DNA of 23,673 nt from an uncultured Acetatifactor sp. (GCA_910578215.1 CAJTPH010000006.1:90959-114631), one strand, 5' to 3'; shown: positions 7,250 to 15,391, counted from the stretch's first letter. Notes: a model not told the origin generated them from the sequence alone. Made by a program: numbers and translations.

Positions 7250-9582
7250 AGCTTTTGGTTCGTTCCATGCTCCGTCATTTGAGGCAGCACCTTCTACAGA
7301 CCTTTTTTACAATGGCGGTCAGTATCCTGATTACAGGGATGATTGCCGTACTGTTCCATTTTGCTTCAAGCTTTCAGTGTTCCCTGCGGAATTACGCATT
7401 GGAGAGGTATGGCTCTTACCATTATAAATATTACACAAAGGCCGGGACAGGCGGCGCAAGGATATTTGAGGAAATGGGAAGGCGCTTTCGGGAGGACCGG
7501 TGGTTTTCAGAGGTGCAGCTTGTAGAGGAGGAAGGCCAGATTTTGCTGATACTTACGGCGGCGCATCCCGGATTGTTTACGTCCAAAATCATGGAGGAAA
7601 AGTTTGATGAGGTGGCTGAGGACTGCCGTGAGTTAAGGGAGGGAGAGATTTTTGAGCGGGGAAGCGATCATAACTGGGATCTTTTGGCTTCTTACGGGGA
7701 CCTGAAAAAGGAAAACGGAATCTATACTTATCTTTTGATCTTTTTTCTGCTGTTTGCAGCCATTGCTGCTGCGGCGGTTCTTACACTTGGCGCCGTGTTC
7801 AGGGTGTCGGCCATGCAGAGGGAGAGGGAAATTGCCCTGCTTGCGGGTATGGGGGCCGAAAGAGGGCAGCTCGTCGGGATGATGCTCTTGGAAAGCGTCA
7901 TTTACTGTCTGGTTTCCGTTCCGGCAGGATTTTGGCTGGGAATTTTTTTGTACAGGGTAATTCAGCGGCATGTTGACAATATTATCTATTCTCTGTTCCG
8001 ATTACCCCCGGCAGACCTTGTGATATCCGTGCCTTGCTCCGCAGTGCTGGCGGTATGCGCGGTGTGCGTCATTCTGCTGTCCGGACTGCGCTCCGCGATG
8101 AGGGTATCGCGTATCAGCCCCATGGAGGCGCTGCGTCGGACGACGGAGATCCGGGTGCAGGCAGAGGAAATGGGTGCCGGCTTGGCTGCGCCTGACAGGA
8201 ATAAAGGAAAAGCTCCGGCGTACAAATCCCGGGTGGAAAAAAGAAAAGCGCCGGACAGGAATGCGTCGTCCGAGAGATGGCTGGCCCAGAAATCCTGGCA
8301 GAGATTTAAGCGCAGGAACAGGCCGATTCTGCTCATGCTGGCGGTGACCTTTGCCCTTTGTTTTGTGCTGGACGGATTCAGCAGGTATTCCACAGAAGCG
8401 GTAAGAATGAGCTTTGATACGATTTCCTATAATTTTTCCATAGAATTATACGGCGATGACAAGGCGGAGCTGGAAAGGCTGGCTTCCAGGCTGATTTGCG
8501 GGCAGGCTTCCATGCAGGATTTCAGGGCGGACTCCTCACAGGAGGGTAAGCCGGACAGCGTGGGCAGCCGGCTTACGGCGGTGAGGGAGGCAATTTACAA
8601 ATTACGTAGTCCTTATCCGTTTTCGGAGCAGGGGGAGGGGTCGCTGTTTACAAACCGCGGCATGATGCCGGACGTGGTTCTGCAGTGTATCGATGAAGAC
8701 AGCTTTAACCGGATCTGCGGGGAAATTGGGATTTCCGGGGAGGCGGACGGGCTCTGGGGAATTTTCCTGAATACGGAGCGCTCCTGGTGGTCGGACGGTG
8801 TAATGGTCAAGGGGCGGCCTTACGCCGTGGCGGCGGGAGAGCAGATACGGTTCTATGGAGCGCCGGACAGCGAAGGGGCTGAGGAGGAATTTATACTGAC
8901 CGTGGCGGGAGTTTATGACAGGCAGCCGCCGTATGCGGACATTACGGCAAGCGTCCGTATGCAGATTCTGGTGCCGGAGACCGTTTTTTCCGCGATGGAG
9001 GAGAAGCGCCCTTACAGGGATGTGGAACCGGGAATCTATCATATTTCTCTTCGGGGGAACGTAGAGGACGGACAGGCGCTTGGGAAAACGGCAAAGGAGC
9101 AGGCGGAGGAGCTTCCGGGGGTAACATGCCGCGTTTATGATTTTGTAGAACAGCTCAGGCAGGAAAAATCCGGCATTGACAGCTTTGAATTCTTGTGCGG
9201 GGCGATGGTCGGTGTTTTTGCTTTCATATGTATCTGCGGCAATTTTACGCTTTTATGGGCAGTCAACAGGGCAAGGGAGAGGGAATTTGCAACGCTTTTA
9301 TCGGTGGGAATGGAGCCTGGCGGCCTGCATAAAATGCGTCTGCTTGAGCTGCTGTATAATGTGCGTTATGCATTTCTGCCGGGCGTGCTTGCGGGCGTGT
9401 GCGTCTATCAGGCGATCTATCTGGTGTATAACTTGGAATACCGGATAAGCTGGCATTTTCCGCTGGCCGGCCTTCTGCTTGGCACGGCGGTATTGGTGGT
9501 TTCTTTGGGCGTTACGGATTTGGCGCTCCGGCTGGGGAGCGGGAAAAGGAGTCTTTCGGAGCAGCTGCGGATGGAGGAATAA
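7246..9582 (+). CDS. ABC transporter permease, FtsX-like, two-domain
   Basis: A 778-residue membrane protein partnered with the upstream ATPase. About eight membrane segments are visible: one near residues 20-42, three at about 160-185, 210-235 and 263-285, one at 360-378, and three at about 648-672, 705-728 and 738-760. This is a duplicated FtsX arrangement (1+3, 1+3). Each first helix is followed by an extracytoplasmic domain, about 115 residues in the first half and about 270 in the second. The conserved FtsX cytoplasmic wording is present in both halves (REREIALLAGMGAERGQL; REREFATLLSVGMEPGGL). A charged linker (about 305-350) joins the halves. The start codon overlaps the ATPase stop. 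The substrate is unknown: peptides, lipids or cell-wall signalling are all possible for this family. Confidence 0.9.
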   Translation: MKLLVRSMLRHLRQHLLQTFFTMAVSILITGMIAVLFHFASSFQCSLRNYALERYGSYHYKYYTKAGTGGARIFEEMGRRFREDRWFSEVQLVEEEGQILLILTAAHPGLFTSKIMEEKFDEVAEDCRELREGEIFERGSDHNWDLLASYGDLKKENGIYTYLLIFFLLFAAIAAAAVLTLGAVFRVSAMQREREIALLAGMGAERGQLVGMMLLESVIYCLVSVPAGFWLGIFLYRVIQRHVDNIIYSLFRLPPADLVISVPCSAVLAVCAVCVILLSGLRSAMRVSRISPMEALRRTTEIRVQAEEMGAGLAAPDRNKGKAPAYKSRVEKRKAPDRNASSERWLAQKSWQRFKRRNRPILLMLAVTFALCFVLDGFSRYSTEAVRMSFDTISYNFSIELYGDDKAELERLASRLICGQASMQDFRADSSQEGKPDSVGSRLTAVREAIYKLRSPYPFSEQGEGSLFTNRGMMPDVVLQCIDEDSFNRICGEIGISGEADGLWGIFLNTERSWWSDGVMVKGRPYAVAAGEQIRFYGAPDSEGAEEEFILTVAGVYDRQPPYADITASVRMQILVPETVFSAMEEKRPYRDVEPGIYHISLRGNVEDGQALGKTAKEQAEELPGVTCRVYDFVEQLRQEKSGIDSFEFLCGAMVGVFAFICICGNFTLLWAVNRAREREFATLLSVGMEPGGLHKMRLLELLYNVRYAFLPGVLAGVCVYQAIYLVYNLEYRISWHFPLAGLLLGTAVLVVSLGVTDLALRLGSGKRSLSEQLRMEE

Positions 9583-9655
9583 TCTCCGGTTTTGCTTCGG
9601 GACAATTATGTATAATTTAATGTACGTTTAATATGAAAGAATGAATAAACTCCCA

Positions 9656-9668
9656 TGCAACGGTTGCA
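9656..9668. promoter_or_regulatory. Palindrome TGCAAC-G-GTTGCA over the pfkA -35 box
   Basis: A perfect dyad of two 6-base arms around one central G. Its right arm overlaps TTGCAA, the predicted -35 box of pfkA. It resembles a LacI/CcpA-type operator but is one base shorter than the usual 14-bp form and lacks the central CG. Confidence 0.35.
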
Positions 9669-9692
9669 AAATTATTATGAAAAGGGTAAAAT
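9664..9692 (+). promoter_or_regulatory. Predicted pfkA promoter
   Basis: TTGCAA (9664-9669), a 17-bp spacer, TAAAAT (9687-9692), in an A/T-rich setting. Predicted start near 9699 gives a leader of about 40 bases. It may also serve dnaX, which follows pfkA after 32 bases. Confidence 0.6.
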
Positions 9693-9738
9693 TTATATTA
9701 ACCATGTTTATATGGCAGAATGACAGGAGGACGCAAAC

Positions 9739-10812
9739 ATGAAAAGAATTGGAATGTTGACCAGCGGCGGGGATTGCCAGGCATTAAATGCGGCGATGAG
9801 AGGCGTTGTGAAGACCCTGGACCAAAGCAGGGAAAATGTTGAAATCTACGGTTTTCTTGACGGATACAGAGGATTGATTTACAGCAAGTTCCAGATGCTC
9901 ACAGGAAGGGATTTTTCCGGTATTTTGACAAAGGGTGGCACTATTCTGGGAACCTCCCGCACTCCTTTTAAGACCATTCAGGACCCTGACGAGAATGGGC
10001 TGAATAAGGTTGATGCAATGAAGCAGAACTACTATAAGCTTCAGCTGGACTGCCTGGTTATTCTGGGCGGCAACGGCACGCACAAGACCGCGAATCTGCT
10101 CAGGGAGGAGGGGCTGAATATCATAACCCTGCCCAAGACCATCGACAACGACCTGTGGGGCACCGACATGACCTTCGGCTTCCAGAGCGCTGTGAACATT
10201 GCCACGGACGCCATCGACTGTATTCATACCACCGCTTCTTCTCACGGCAGGGTGTTTATCGTGGAGGTAATGGGGCATAAGGTGGGGTGGCTGACACTGA
10301 ATGCGGGCATGGCAGGCGGCGCCGATATCATACTGATTCCCGAGATCCCTTATGACATCGATAAGGTGGTAGATAAGATTGAGGAGAGAGATAAGAGAGG
10401 CAGCCGTTTTACAATTATCGCGGTTGCAGAGGGAGCGATCTCCAAAAAGGATGCGGCGCTCTCCAAGAAGGAATATAAGAAAAAGCTGGAGAAGCGGGAG
10501 CTGTCTTCCGTTTCCTATGAGCTTGCCGCGGAAATCCAGAAAAAGACCGGAAGGGAGGTCCGTGTCACTGTGCCCGGGCACATGCAGCGCGGCGGCAGCC
10601 CCTGTCCCTATGACCGTGTGTTTGCCAGCCGTCTGGGTGCGGAGGCAGGCAAGCTGATTCTGGATAATCAGTACGGCTTTATGGTTGGCTACAAAAACCG
10701 TGAGATTGTAAAGGTGCCTCTGGAGGATGTGGCGGGGAAGCTCAAGATGGTTGAGCCGGACGCTTCCATCGTACAGGAGGCAAAGCTGCTTGGCATCTCC
10801 TTTGGGGACTAG
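9739..10812 (+). CDS. pfkA: 6-phosphofructokinase
   Basis: A 357-residue cytoplasmic enzyme of the PFK A superfamily that phosphorylates fructose 6-phosphate, the committed step of glycolysis. The N-terminal loop LTSGGDCQALNAAMRG and the catalytic PKTIDND (132-138) are clear, as are HGRVFIVEVMGHKVGW and the substrate loop PGHMQRGGSP. Two positions read on phosphoryl donor use. GGNG at 110-113 keeps the Gly linked to ATP enzymes but has Asn where the Mg-ATP Asp of GGDG normally sits. Lys133 in PKTIDND is typical of the PPi-dependent and mixed clades. The donor is therefore less certain than the reaction. The start is fixed by AGGAGG about eight bases upstream. dnaX follows after 32 bases. Confidence 0.93.
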   Translation: MKRIGMLTSGGDCQALNAAMRGVVKTLDQSRENVEIYGFLDGYRGLIYSKFQMLTGRDFSGILTKGGTILGTSRTPFKTIQDPDENGLNKVDAMKQNYYKLQLDCLVILGGNGTHKTANLLREEGLNIITLPKTIDNDLWGTDMTFGFQSAVNIATDAIDCIHTTASSHGRVFIVEVMGHKVGWLTLNAGMAGGADIILIPEIPYDIDKVVDKIEERDKRGSRFTIIAVAEGAISKKDAALSKKEYKKKLEKRELSSVSYELAAEIQKKTGREVRVTVPGHMQRGGSPCPYDRVFASRLGAEAGKLILDNQYGFMVGYKNREIVKVPLEDVAGKLKMVEPDASIVQEAKLLGISFGD

Positions 10813-10844
10813 TACCATAAAAATACACCTGGAAAGGGGATCAT

Positions 10845-12422
10845 ATGTCCTACACAGCATTATACCGGAAGTTCCGGCCGGACACCTTCGCGGACGTGAA
10901 GGGGCAGGAGCATATTGTGACCACCCTGAAGAACCAGCTGAAGGCCAACAGGATCGGTCATGCCTATCTCTTTACAGGAACCCGCGGCACCGGGAAAACA
11001 ACGATAGCGAAAATATTTGCCCGCACGGTAAACTGCCAGGAACCCACCGAGGACGGTCCCTGCGGTCAGTGCCGCATCTGCCGCGCCATCGCGGCGGGAG
11101 CCAGCATGAACGTTATCGAGATCGACGCCGCTTCCAACAACGGCGTGGACAATATCCGTGAGATTGTGGAGGAGGTTTCCTACTCTCCGGCGGAGGGAAA
11201 ATATAAGGTTTATATTATCGATGAGGTTCATATGCTCTCTATAGGCGCCTTCAACGCGCTGCTGAAGACCCTGGAGGAGCCGCCCTCCTATGTGATCTTT
11301 ATTCTTGCCACGACGGAGGTGCACAAGCTTCCTATCACCATATTGTCCCGGTGCCAGAGATATGATTTCAAGAGGATCTCCATCGACACTATTGCGGGAA
11401 GGCTGCAGGAGCTGGTCACTGCGGAAAGCGTGCAGGTTGAGGAGAAGGCTCTGCGCTATATCGCAAAGACCGCGGACGGCTCCATGCGTGACGCGCTGAG
11501 TCTTTTGGACCAGTGTATTGCCTTTCATCTGGGCAGGGAGCTCACCTACGAAAAGGTTCTGGACGTGCTTGGAGCCGTGGACACGGAGGTATTCAGCCGT
11601 CTGCTGCGTTATGTTCTGGACAAGGATGTGCTGGGATGTGTAAAGCTTCTGGAGGAAATTGTCATGCAGGGCAGGGAGCTTACCCAGTTTGTGACCGACT
11701 TCACATGGTATCTGCGGAATCTGATGCTGGTGCAGGCATCGGATAACCTGGAGGATGTCATAGACATGTCCGCGGATAACCTGAGGAGGCTCAGGGAGGA
11801 GTCTGAGCAGGTGGACATGGAGACAAACGTCCGCTATATCAGGATTTTTTCCGAGCTGTCCAATCAGATACGCTATGCGTCGCAGAAAAGGATATTGGTG
11901 GAAATAGCGCTGATTAAGCTATGCAAGCCCCAGATGGAGGTAAGCCAGGATGCGGTGCTGGACCGCATCCGTCAAGTGGAGGACAGGCTGGAGAATGTAA
12001 AGGTCGTTGCAGCGGCAGGAACGGCGGACGGGCAGCCCGGAGCGGCGCTGCTTAAGGAGCCGCCCCCGAAGCCGCAGCTGCCCAAGGCGATTCCTGAGGA
12101 CGTGAGGTATATCGTGTCCAAATGGCCCGCCATTGTAGGCAGCGCCGACAATCCCATGCGTATTTATATAAAGGATGCAAAATTAAGCCTGGGAAACGAC
12201 AACAGGCTGACGGTGGTGCTGGAGGACGGCATCGCCTCGGATTACTTTACCCAGAGCCCGGAGCACAAGGCACAGCTGGAAAGGCTTTTGTCGGACTTTG
12301 CGTGTAAGGAGATCGAGGTCAGTATCCAGACCGTCAAAGAAGGCGGGGAAGCCGCGCAGAGCTTCGTGGATCTGTCGAAGCTGGTGCAGATGGATATAGA
12401 GATTGAGGAAGAAGACGAATAA
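10845..12422 (+). CDS. dnaX: DNA polymerase III subunit gamma/tau
   Basis: The 525-residue motor subunit of the clamp loader, which opens and loads the sliding clamp and ties the replicative polymerases together. Motifs: Walker A GTRGTGKT (45-52), zinc-binding Cys 64, 73, 76 and 79, Walker B IIDEVH (124-129), sensor 1 ILATTE and the SRC arginine-finger motif (168-170). Domain III follows to about residue 365. The C-terminal part is shorter than that of E. coli tau and contains a Pro-rich linker (about 397-415). I found no A-AAA-AAG slippery run of the kind that makes gamma in E. coli, so a single product is expected. AAAGGGG precedes the ATG. It lies between pfkA and the ybaB-recR pair, a standard clostridial order. 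Confidence 0.97.
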   Translation: MSYTALYRKFRPDTFADVKGQEHIVTTLKNQLKANRIGHAYLFTGTRGTGKTTIAKIFARTVNCQEPTEDGPCGQCRICRAIAAGASMNVIEIDAASNNGVDNIREIVEEVSYSPAEGKYKVYIIDEVHMLSIGAFNALLKTLEEPPSYVIFILATTEVHKLPITILSRCQRYDFKRISIDTIAGRLQELVTAESVQVEEKALRYIAKTADGSMRDALSLLDQCIAFHLGRELTYEKVLDVLGAVDTEVFSRLLRYVLDKDVLGCVKLLEEIVMQGRELTQFVTDFTWYLRNLMLVQASDNLEDVIDMSADNLRRLREESEQVDMETNVRYIRIFSELSNQIRYASQKRILVEIALIKLCKPQMEVSQDAVLDRIRQVEDRLENVKVVAAAGTADGQPGAALLKEPPPKPQLPKAIPEDVRYIVSKWPAIVGSADNPMRIYIKDAKLSLGNDNRLTVVLEDGIASDYFTQSPEHKAQLERLLSDFACKEIEVSIQTVKEGGEAAQSFVDLSKLVQMDIEIEEEDE

Positions 12423-12433
12423 AAAACAGTCCC

Positions 12434-12543
12434 GAAGCGCAGAGACGGAACTGAAAAAATCAGTCTCGAAGCGTAAGCCCCCCGGGAGAATTTTCAGATG
12501 CGAATTTAGCAGCTGAAAATTACTCCCCTCCAAAAGGGGGGCA
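12434..12543. repeat. 110-bp intergenic repeat, copy 1
   Basis: First of two full tandem copies between dnaX and ybaB. It begins GAAGCGCAGAGACGGAACTG and has two parts. Part one is a GAGAC...GTCTC hairpin (about 12442-12467). Part two is an outer stem GCCCCCC (12477-12483) with GGGGGGC (12536-12542) that encloses an inner 14-bp hairpin, GGGAGAATTTTCAG (12484-12497) with CTGAAAATTACTCCC (12513-12527, one bulged A), around a 15-base loop. Confidence 0.9.
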
Positions 12544-12654
12544 GAAGCGCAGAGACGGAACTGGAAAAAATCAGTCTCGAAGCGAAGAAGCCCCAGAAGG
12601 AATTTACAGATGCGATTTATGCAGCTGAAAATTCCTTCCCTAAAAGGGGGCATC
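12544..12654. repeat. 110-bp intergenic repeat, copy 2
   Basis: Same design as copy 1 with changed stems. The outer stem is GCCCC (12590-12594) with GGGGC (12647-12651). The inner hairpin is AAGGAATTTACAG (12597-12609) with CTGAAAATTCCTT (12625-12637), one mismatch, and again a 15-base loop (ATGCGATTTATGCAG against ATGCGAATTTAGCAG in copy 1). Both sides of the lower stem differ from copy 1 yet still pair. Confidence 0.9.
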
Positions 12655-12677
12655 GGAGCGCAGAGACGGAACTGAAA
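12655..12677. repeat. 110-bp repeat, partial third copy
   Basis: GGAGCGCAGAGACGGAACTG plus AAA matches the start of copies 1 and 2, then runs into the ybaB ribosome binding site (AGGAGG). The repeat array therefore abuts the translation signal of ybaB. Confidence 0.8.
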
Positions 12678-12692
12678 TAGGAGGAAAAGAAA

Positions 12693-13037
12693 ATGGCAAA
12701 ACGTGGAGGTTTTCCCGGAGGCGCAATGCCCGGAAATATGAGCAACCTGATGAAGCAGGCCCAGAGGATGCAGCGCCAGATGGAGGAAGGGCAGAAGGAG
12801 CTTGAGACGAAGGAATTTACGGCGGCTGCGGGCGGCGGAGCCGTGGAGGTGACGGTGAACGGCAAGAAAGAGCTTTTGAAGGTAAAGCTGTCCGAGGAGG
12901 TTGTGGACCCAGAGGATATTGAGATGCTGCAGGATTTGATTGTTGCCGCGGTAAACGAGGCAATGCGCCAGGCAGACGAAGCCAGCTCCGAGCTTATGGG
13001 TAAAATGACAGGCGGCTTGGGAGGCTTGCCCTTCTGA
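12693..13037 (+). CDS. ybaB: YbaB/EbfC family nucleoid-associated protein
   Basis: A 114-residue DNA-binding protein of the YbaB/EbfC family, which forms dimers that coat DNA and is nearly always encoded next to recR. The sequence has the expected Gly/Met-rich N-terminus (FPGGAMPGNMSNLMKQAQ), the first long helix (QRMQRQMEEGQKELET), the strand block GGGAVEVTVNGKKELLKVKL, the helix DIEMLQDLIVAAVNEAM and a Gly-rich tail. The start is supported by GGAGG about eight to twelve bases upstream, right after the partial third repeat. Its stop overlaps the recR start by one base (TGATG), so the two are translationally coupled. No other function can be read from the sequence. Confidence 0.95.
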   Translation: MAKRGGFPGGAMPGNMSNLMKQAQRMQRQMEEGQKELETKEFTAAAGGGAVEVTVNGKKELLKVKLSEEVVDPEDIEMLQDLIVAAVNEAMRQADEASSELMGKMTGGLGGLPF

Positions 13038-13633
13038 TGGAGCTGTATAGCGGATATATTAACAAGCTGATAGAGGAGCTGGCGGCGCTGCCGGGAATCG
13101 GAAGCAAATCCGCCCAGCGCCTTGCCTTTCATTTGATCAATATGCCTCAGGACAGGGTGGAAAGGCTGGCGGCGGCTATTGTGGATGCAAAGGCGAACGT
13201 GCGCTACTGTAAGGAGTGCTATACGCTGACGGACAGAGAGGTCTGCCCCGTCTGTGCCAGCCAGAATCGCAACCATAAGCTGATTATGGTGGTGGAGAAT
13301 ACCAGGGACCTGGCGGCGTATGAGAAAACCGGCAGGTACGAGGGCGTGTACCATGTGCTGCACGGCGCCATCTCTCCTATGCTGGGCATCGGTCCCGGGG
13401 ATATTAAGCTGAAGGAGCTCATGGCAAGGCTGCACGAGGAGGTGGAGGAGGTTATCATTGCCACCAACTCCAGCCTGGAGGGCGAGACCACGGCAATGTA
13501 TATCAGCAAGATGATTAAGCCTGTGGGTATCAGGGTGACCCGGATTGCCAGCGGCGTGCCGGTGGGCGGGGACCTGGAGTACATCGATGAGGTGACACTG
13601 CTGCGCGCTCTGGAGGGACGGGTGGAGCTGTAG
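13037..13633 (+). CDS. recR: Recombination mediator protein RecR
   Basis: A 198-residue protein, the usual RecR length. With RecO and RecF it helps load RecA on single-stranded DNA at gaps. Layout: helix-hairpin-helix LPGIGSKSAQRLA (18-30), a C4 zinc motif (Cys 58, 61, 70 and 73), then the Toprim domain with VVENTRDLAAYE and IIATNSSLEGETTAMYI, and the C-terminal RIASGVPVGGDLEYIDEVTL segment. The family is highly conserved and all blocks are in place. It is coupled to ybaB by a one-base overlap. The MutS-like pair begins 102 bases downstream with no clear terminator between. Confidence 0.97.
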   Translation: MELYSGYINKLIEELAALPGIGSKSAQRLAFHLINMPQDRVERLAAAIVDAKANVRYCKECYTLTDREVCPVCASQNRNHKLIMVVENTRDLAAYEKTGRYEGVYHVLHGAISPMLGIGPGDIKLKELMARLHEEVEEVIIATNSSLEGETTAMYISKMIKPVGIRVTRIASGVPVGGDLEYIDEVTLLRALEGRVEL

Positions 13634-13641
13634 GGAGAGTG

Positions 13642-13706
13642 CCGGCTCGTGGGTTGGTTTTCCGTAATGAGCCTGGGCCTGGCGGGGGTGCCCAGTGCTG
13701 AGCCGG
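13642..13706 (+). other. Paired arms with alternative partners between recR and mutS-like gene
   Basis: CCGGCTC (13642-13648) can pair with GAGCCGG (13700-13706). Its GGCTC part can instead pair with an earlier GAGCC (13669-13673). A CTGGGC/GCCCAG stem (13673-13678 with 13690-13695) lies between. No T run follows, so this is not a standard terminator. It may be a processing or attenuation structure. Confidence 0.35.
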
Positions 13707-13735
13707 ATGAGGAATTCTTAAATTATAAATAGTTT

Positions 13736-15391
13736 ATGGGGGTTTGTGTGGAGGAGGGTTATTTCAGTTTATTATGGGAAAATGAAGAAAGCTACAGGGA
13801 GTGGATTGGCAGTCTGTATGCCCGGGATAAGGAGTACATCGCCGACCTTAACTTGAGGCTTGTCTATGAGGAGATCGTTCTGGCGGGCAGGTTTGGGGAA
13901 CAGTATGGCTTTGAGGAGGTCTTTCTGCATCCCTGCGCCAGAGCGTCCACGGTGCTTTTCCGCCAGGAAATAATGACTCAGCTGGGCGAAGACCCGCTTT
14001 TGTATGGGGCGGCGCTGGATTTTGTATCCTGTATATCCGAGACGGAGGCGAGGTTGGAGAGAATCAAAGGAACGGCGACGGTATCTCCGGCCGCGGCTGA
14101 AGGGCATACTGCGGCGGAAGGGACTGTCGGGGATGTAAAAAAGAAAATGATCTCCGTGCTGCAGGTACGGTATGGTTTCCTAAAGGGTCTGCTAAGCATC
14201 TGCGAAAAGCTCTGCGGCTATATCAAAAAGGGAACGCCCCTGGCGGAATGCGCCGAGAGGCTGGAGAGCTTTATTTGTGACCACAGAGCAGTGTCAGAGA
14301 GGGAGGAGCTTGCGGCTTTTCTGTCCGCTCTTGACGGGGCAATGCCGCACAGCATTGTTTTAAATAAGGACAGGGAACAGAGCTGCCGCAGCACGGTCAT
14401 GGACCCCTGCGCAGCGAAGACGTGCGAATATACGGAAAGGCTGACGGAGCTTGCGGAGCCTTTTGTGGGGCAATACGACTTTCGGATCAGGGTATATCAA
14501 AATACGGATATTTCCAGCCTTGACAAAAAGATTCAGGACAGGGTCTGCCTGCATCAGCCCCGGCTTTTTCGGGAGCTGGAAGACTTATATGAAAAATACG
14601 GAAGCTATGACATTTCCTGTTTTGTCCGGATTGCAAAGGAGCTTGTGTTTTATCTTGCGAGCCTTCGTTTTGTGCGCAGATACCAGGAGGCAGGCTTCTT
14701 TTTTTCCATGCCGTCCCTTGCGCCGGCGCAGGCTACGTCTGTCATGGACGCGTATGACATGACGCTGGGAATCAACCTGTACCGGAACCATAAAGGCTGC
14801 AGGGCTGTGCCGAATGACTATAGCTTTGGCGGGAACAGGCGTGTTTTTATTCTGACAGGCGCAAATCAGGGCGGGAAGACTACGTTTGTCAGGAGCATCG
14901 GACTGATTCAGTGCATGGCGCAGGTCGGAATGCCCGTTCCCTGCAGGAGGGCGTCCTTAAGCATGGCGGGGCAGATTCATACGCACTTTTCCAGGGAGGA
15001 TGAGAGAGGGGCGGTTGTGGGCAGGTTTGAACAGGAGCTTCAGAGGATTCACGAAATACTCAAAAATCTGCAGGATGGGGATATGGTTTTGCTGAATGAA
15101 ACCTTTACAAGCACACAGAGATCAACCGCGGTGATTTTGCTGAGGCGTCTGCTGATGGAAATTGAACGGAGGCGCTGCTGCGGAGGGCTGGTCACTCATT
15201 TTTATGAGGTGTGCGACGGGCTGGAGGGAGACGGCTTTTACAGTCTTGTCACGGAAGTGGAGGGAGAAGGCGAATGTAAGGAGCGTACATACAAAATCAG
15301 GGAAGGGGAGTCCTTCCGGTATTCTTATGCAAAGGATATTGCGGTCAAGTGCGGCGTCACTTACGGGAAGCTGACGGAGGGGATGGGATGA
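13736..15391 (+). CDS. MutS-like ATPase without mismatch-recognition domain (first of a pair)
   Basis: About 551 residues. The C-terminal half is a MutS ATPase domain: Walker A GANQGGKTT (375-383), then SLSMAGQIHTHFSREDE, Walker B MVLLNETFTSTQ (Asn454, Glu455), the STAVILLRRLL helix and the GGLVTHFYE switch. The N-terminal half looks like a helical lever region. No connector or MutS domain I (Phe-x-Glu mismatch wedge) is present, so it is probably not a classical repair MutS. Walker B has NE instead of DE, as does the partner gene. Start: ATG 13736 lacks a clear ribosome binding site; an in-frame GTG at 13748 follows GGGGG and is an alternative. The stop overlaps the next start (ATGA). DNA repair, recombination control and phage defence are all open. 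Confidence 0.82.
   Translation: MGVCVEEGYFSLLWENEESYREWIGSLYARDKEYIADLNLRLVYEEIVLAGRFGEQYGFEEVFLHPCARASTVLFRQEIMTQLGEDPLLYGAALDFVSCISETEARLERIKGTATVSPAAAEGHTAAEGTVGDVKKKMISVLQVRYGFLKGLLSICEKLCGYIKKGTPLAECAERLESFICDHRAVSEREELAAFLSALDGAMPHSIVLNKDREQSCRSTVMDPCAAKTCEYTERLTELAEPFVGQYDFRIRVYQNTDISSLDKKIQDRVCLHQPRLFRELEDLYEKYGSYDISCFVRIAKELVFYLASLRFVRRYQEAGFFFSMPSLAPAQATSVMDAYDMTLGINLYRNHKGCRAVPNDYSFGGNRRVFILTGANQGGKTTFVRSIGLIQCMAQVGMPVPCRRASLSMAGQIHTHFSREDERGAVVGRFEQELQRIHEILKNLQDGDMVLLNETFTSTQRSTAVILLRRLLMEIERRRCCGGLVTHFYEVCDGLEGDGFYSLVTEVEGEGECKERTYKIREGESFRYSYAKDIAVKCGVTYGKLTEGMG

Noticed and set aside
9784..10860. 358-codon open frame on the minus strand
   Set aside because: It mirrors pfkA. 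No protein family is recognisable and it overlaps a firmly identified gene along nearly its whole length.
10845..12422. Possible programmed frameshift site in dnaX producing a separate gamma subunit
   Set aside because: No A-AAA-AAG type slippery run followed by a stem-loop was found at the end of the ATPase domain III region.
12183..12653. 156-codon minus-strand frame across the dnaX end and the 110-bp repeats, with a repeated RFETDFF motif
   Set aside because: The repeated motif is simply the translation of the DNA repeat. Half of the frame is antisense to dnaX. I treat the region as a structured repeat, not a gene.
12434..12677. CRISPR array, considered because of the regular spacing
   Set aside because: The unit is 110 bp with similar, not unique, sequence between the conserved starts. 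There are too few copies and no cas genes are nearby.
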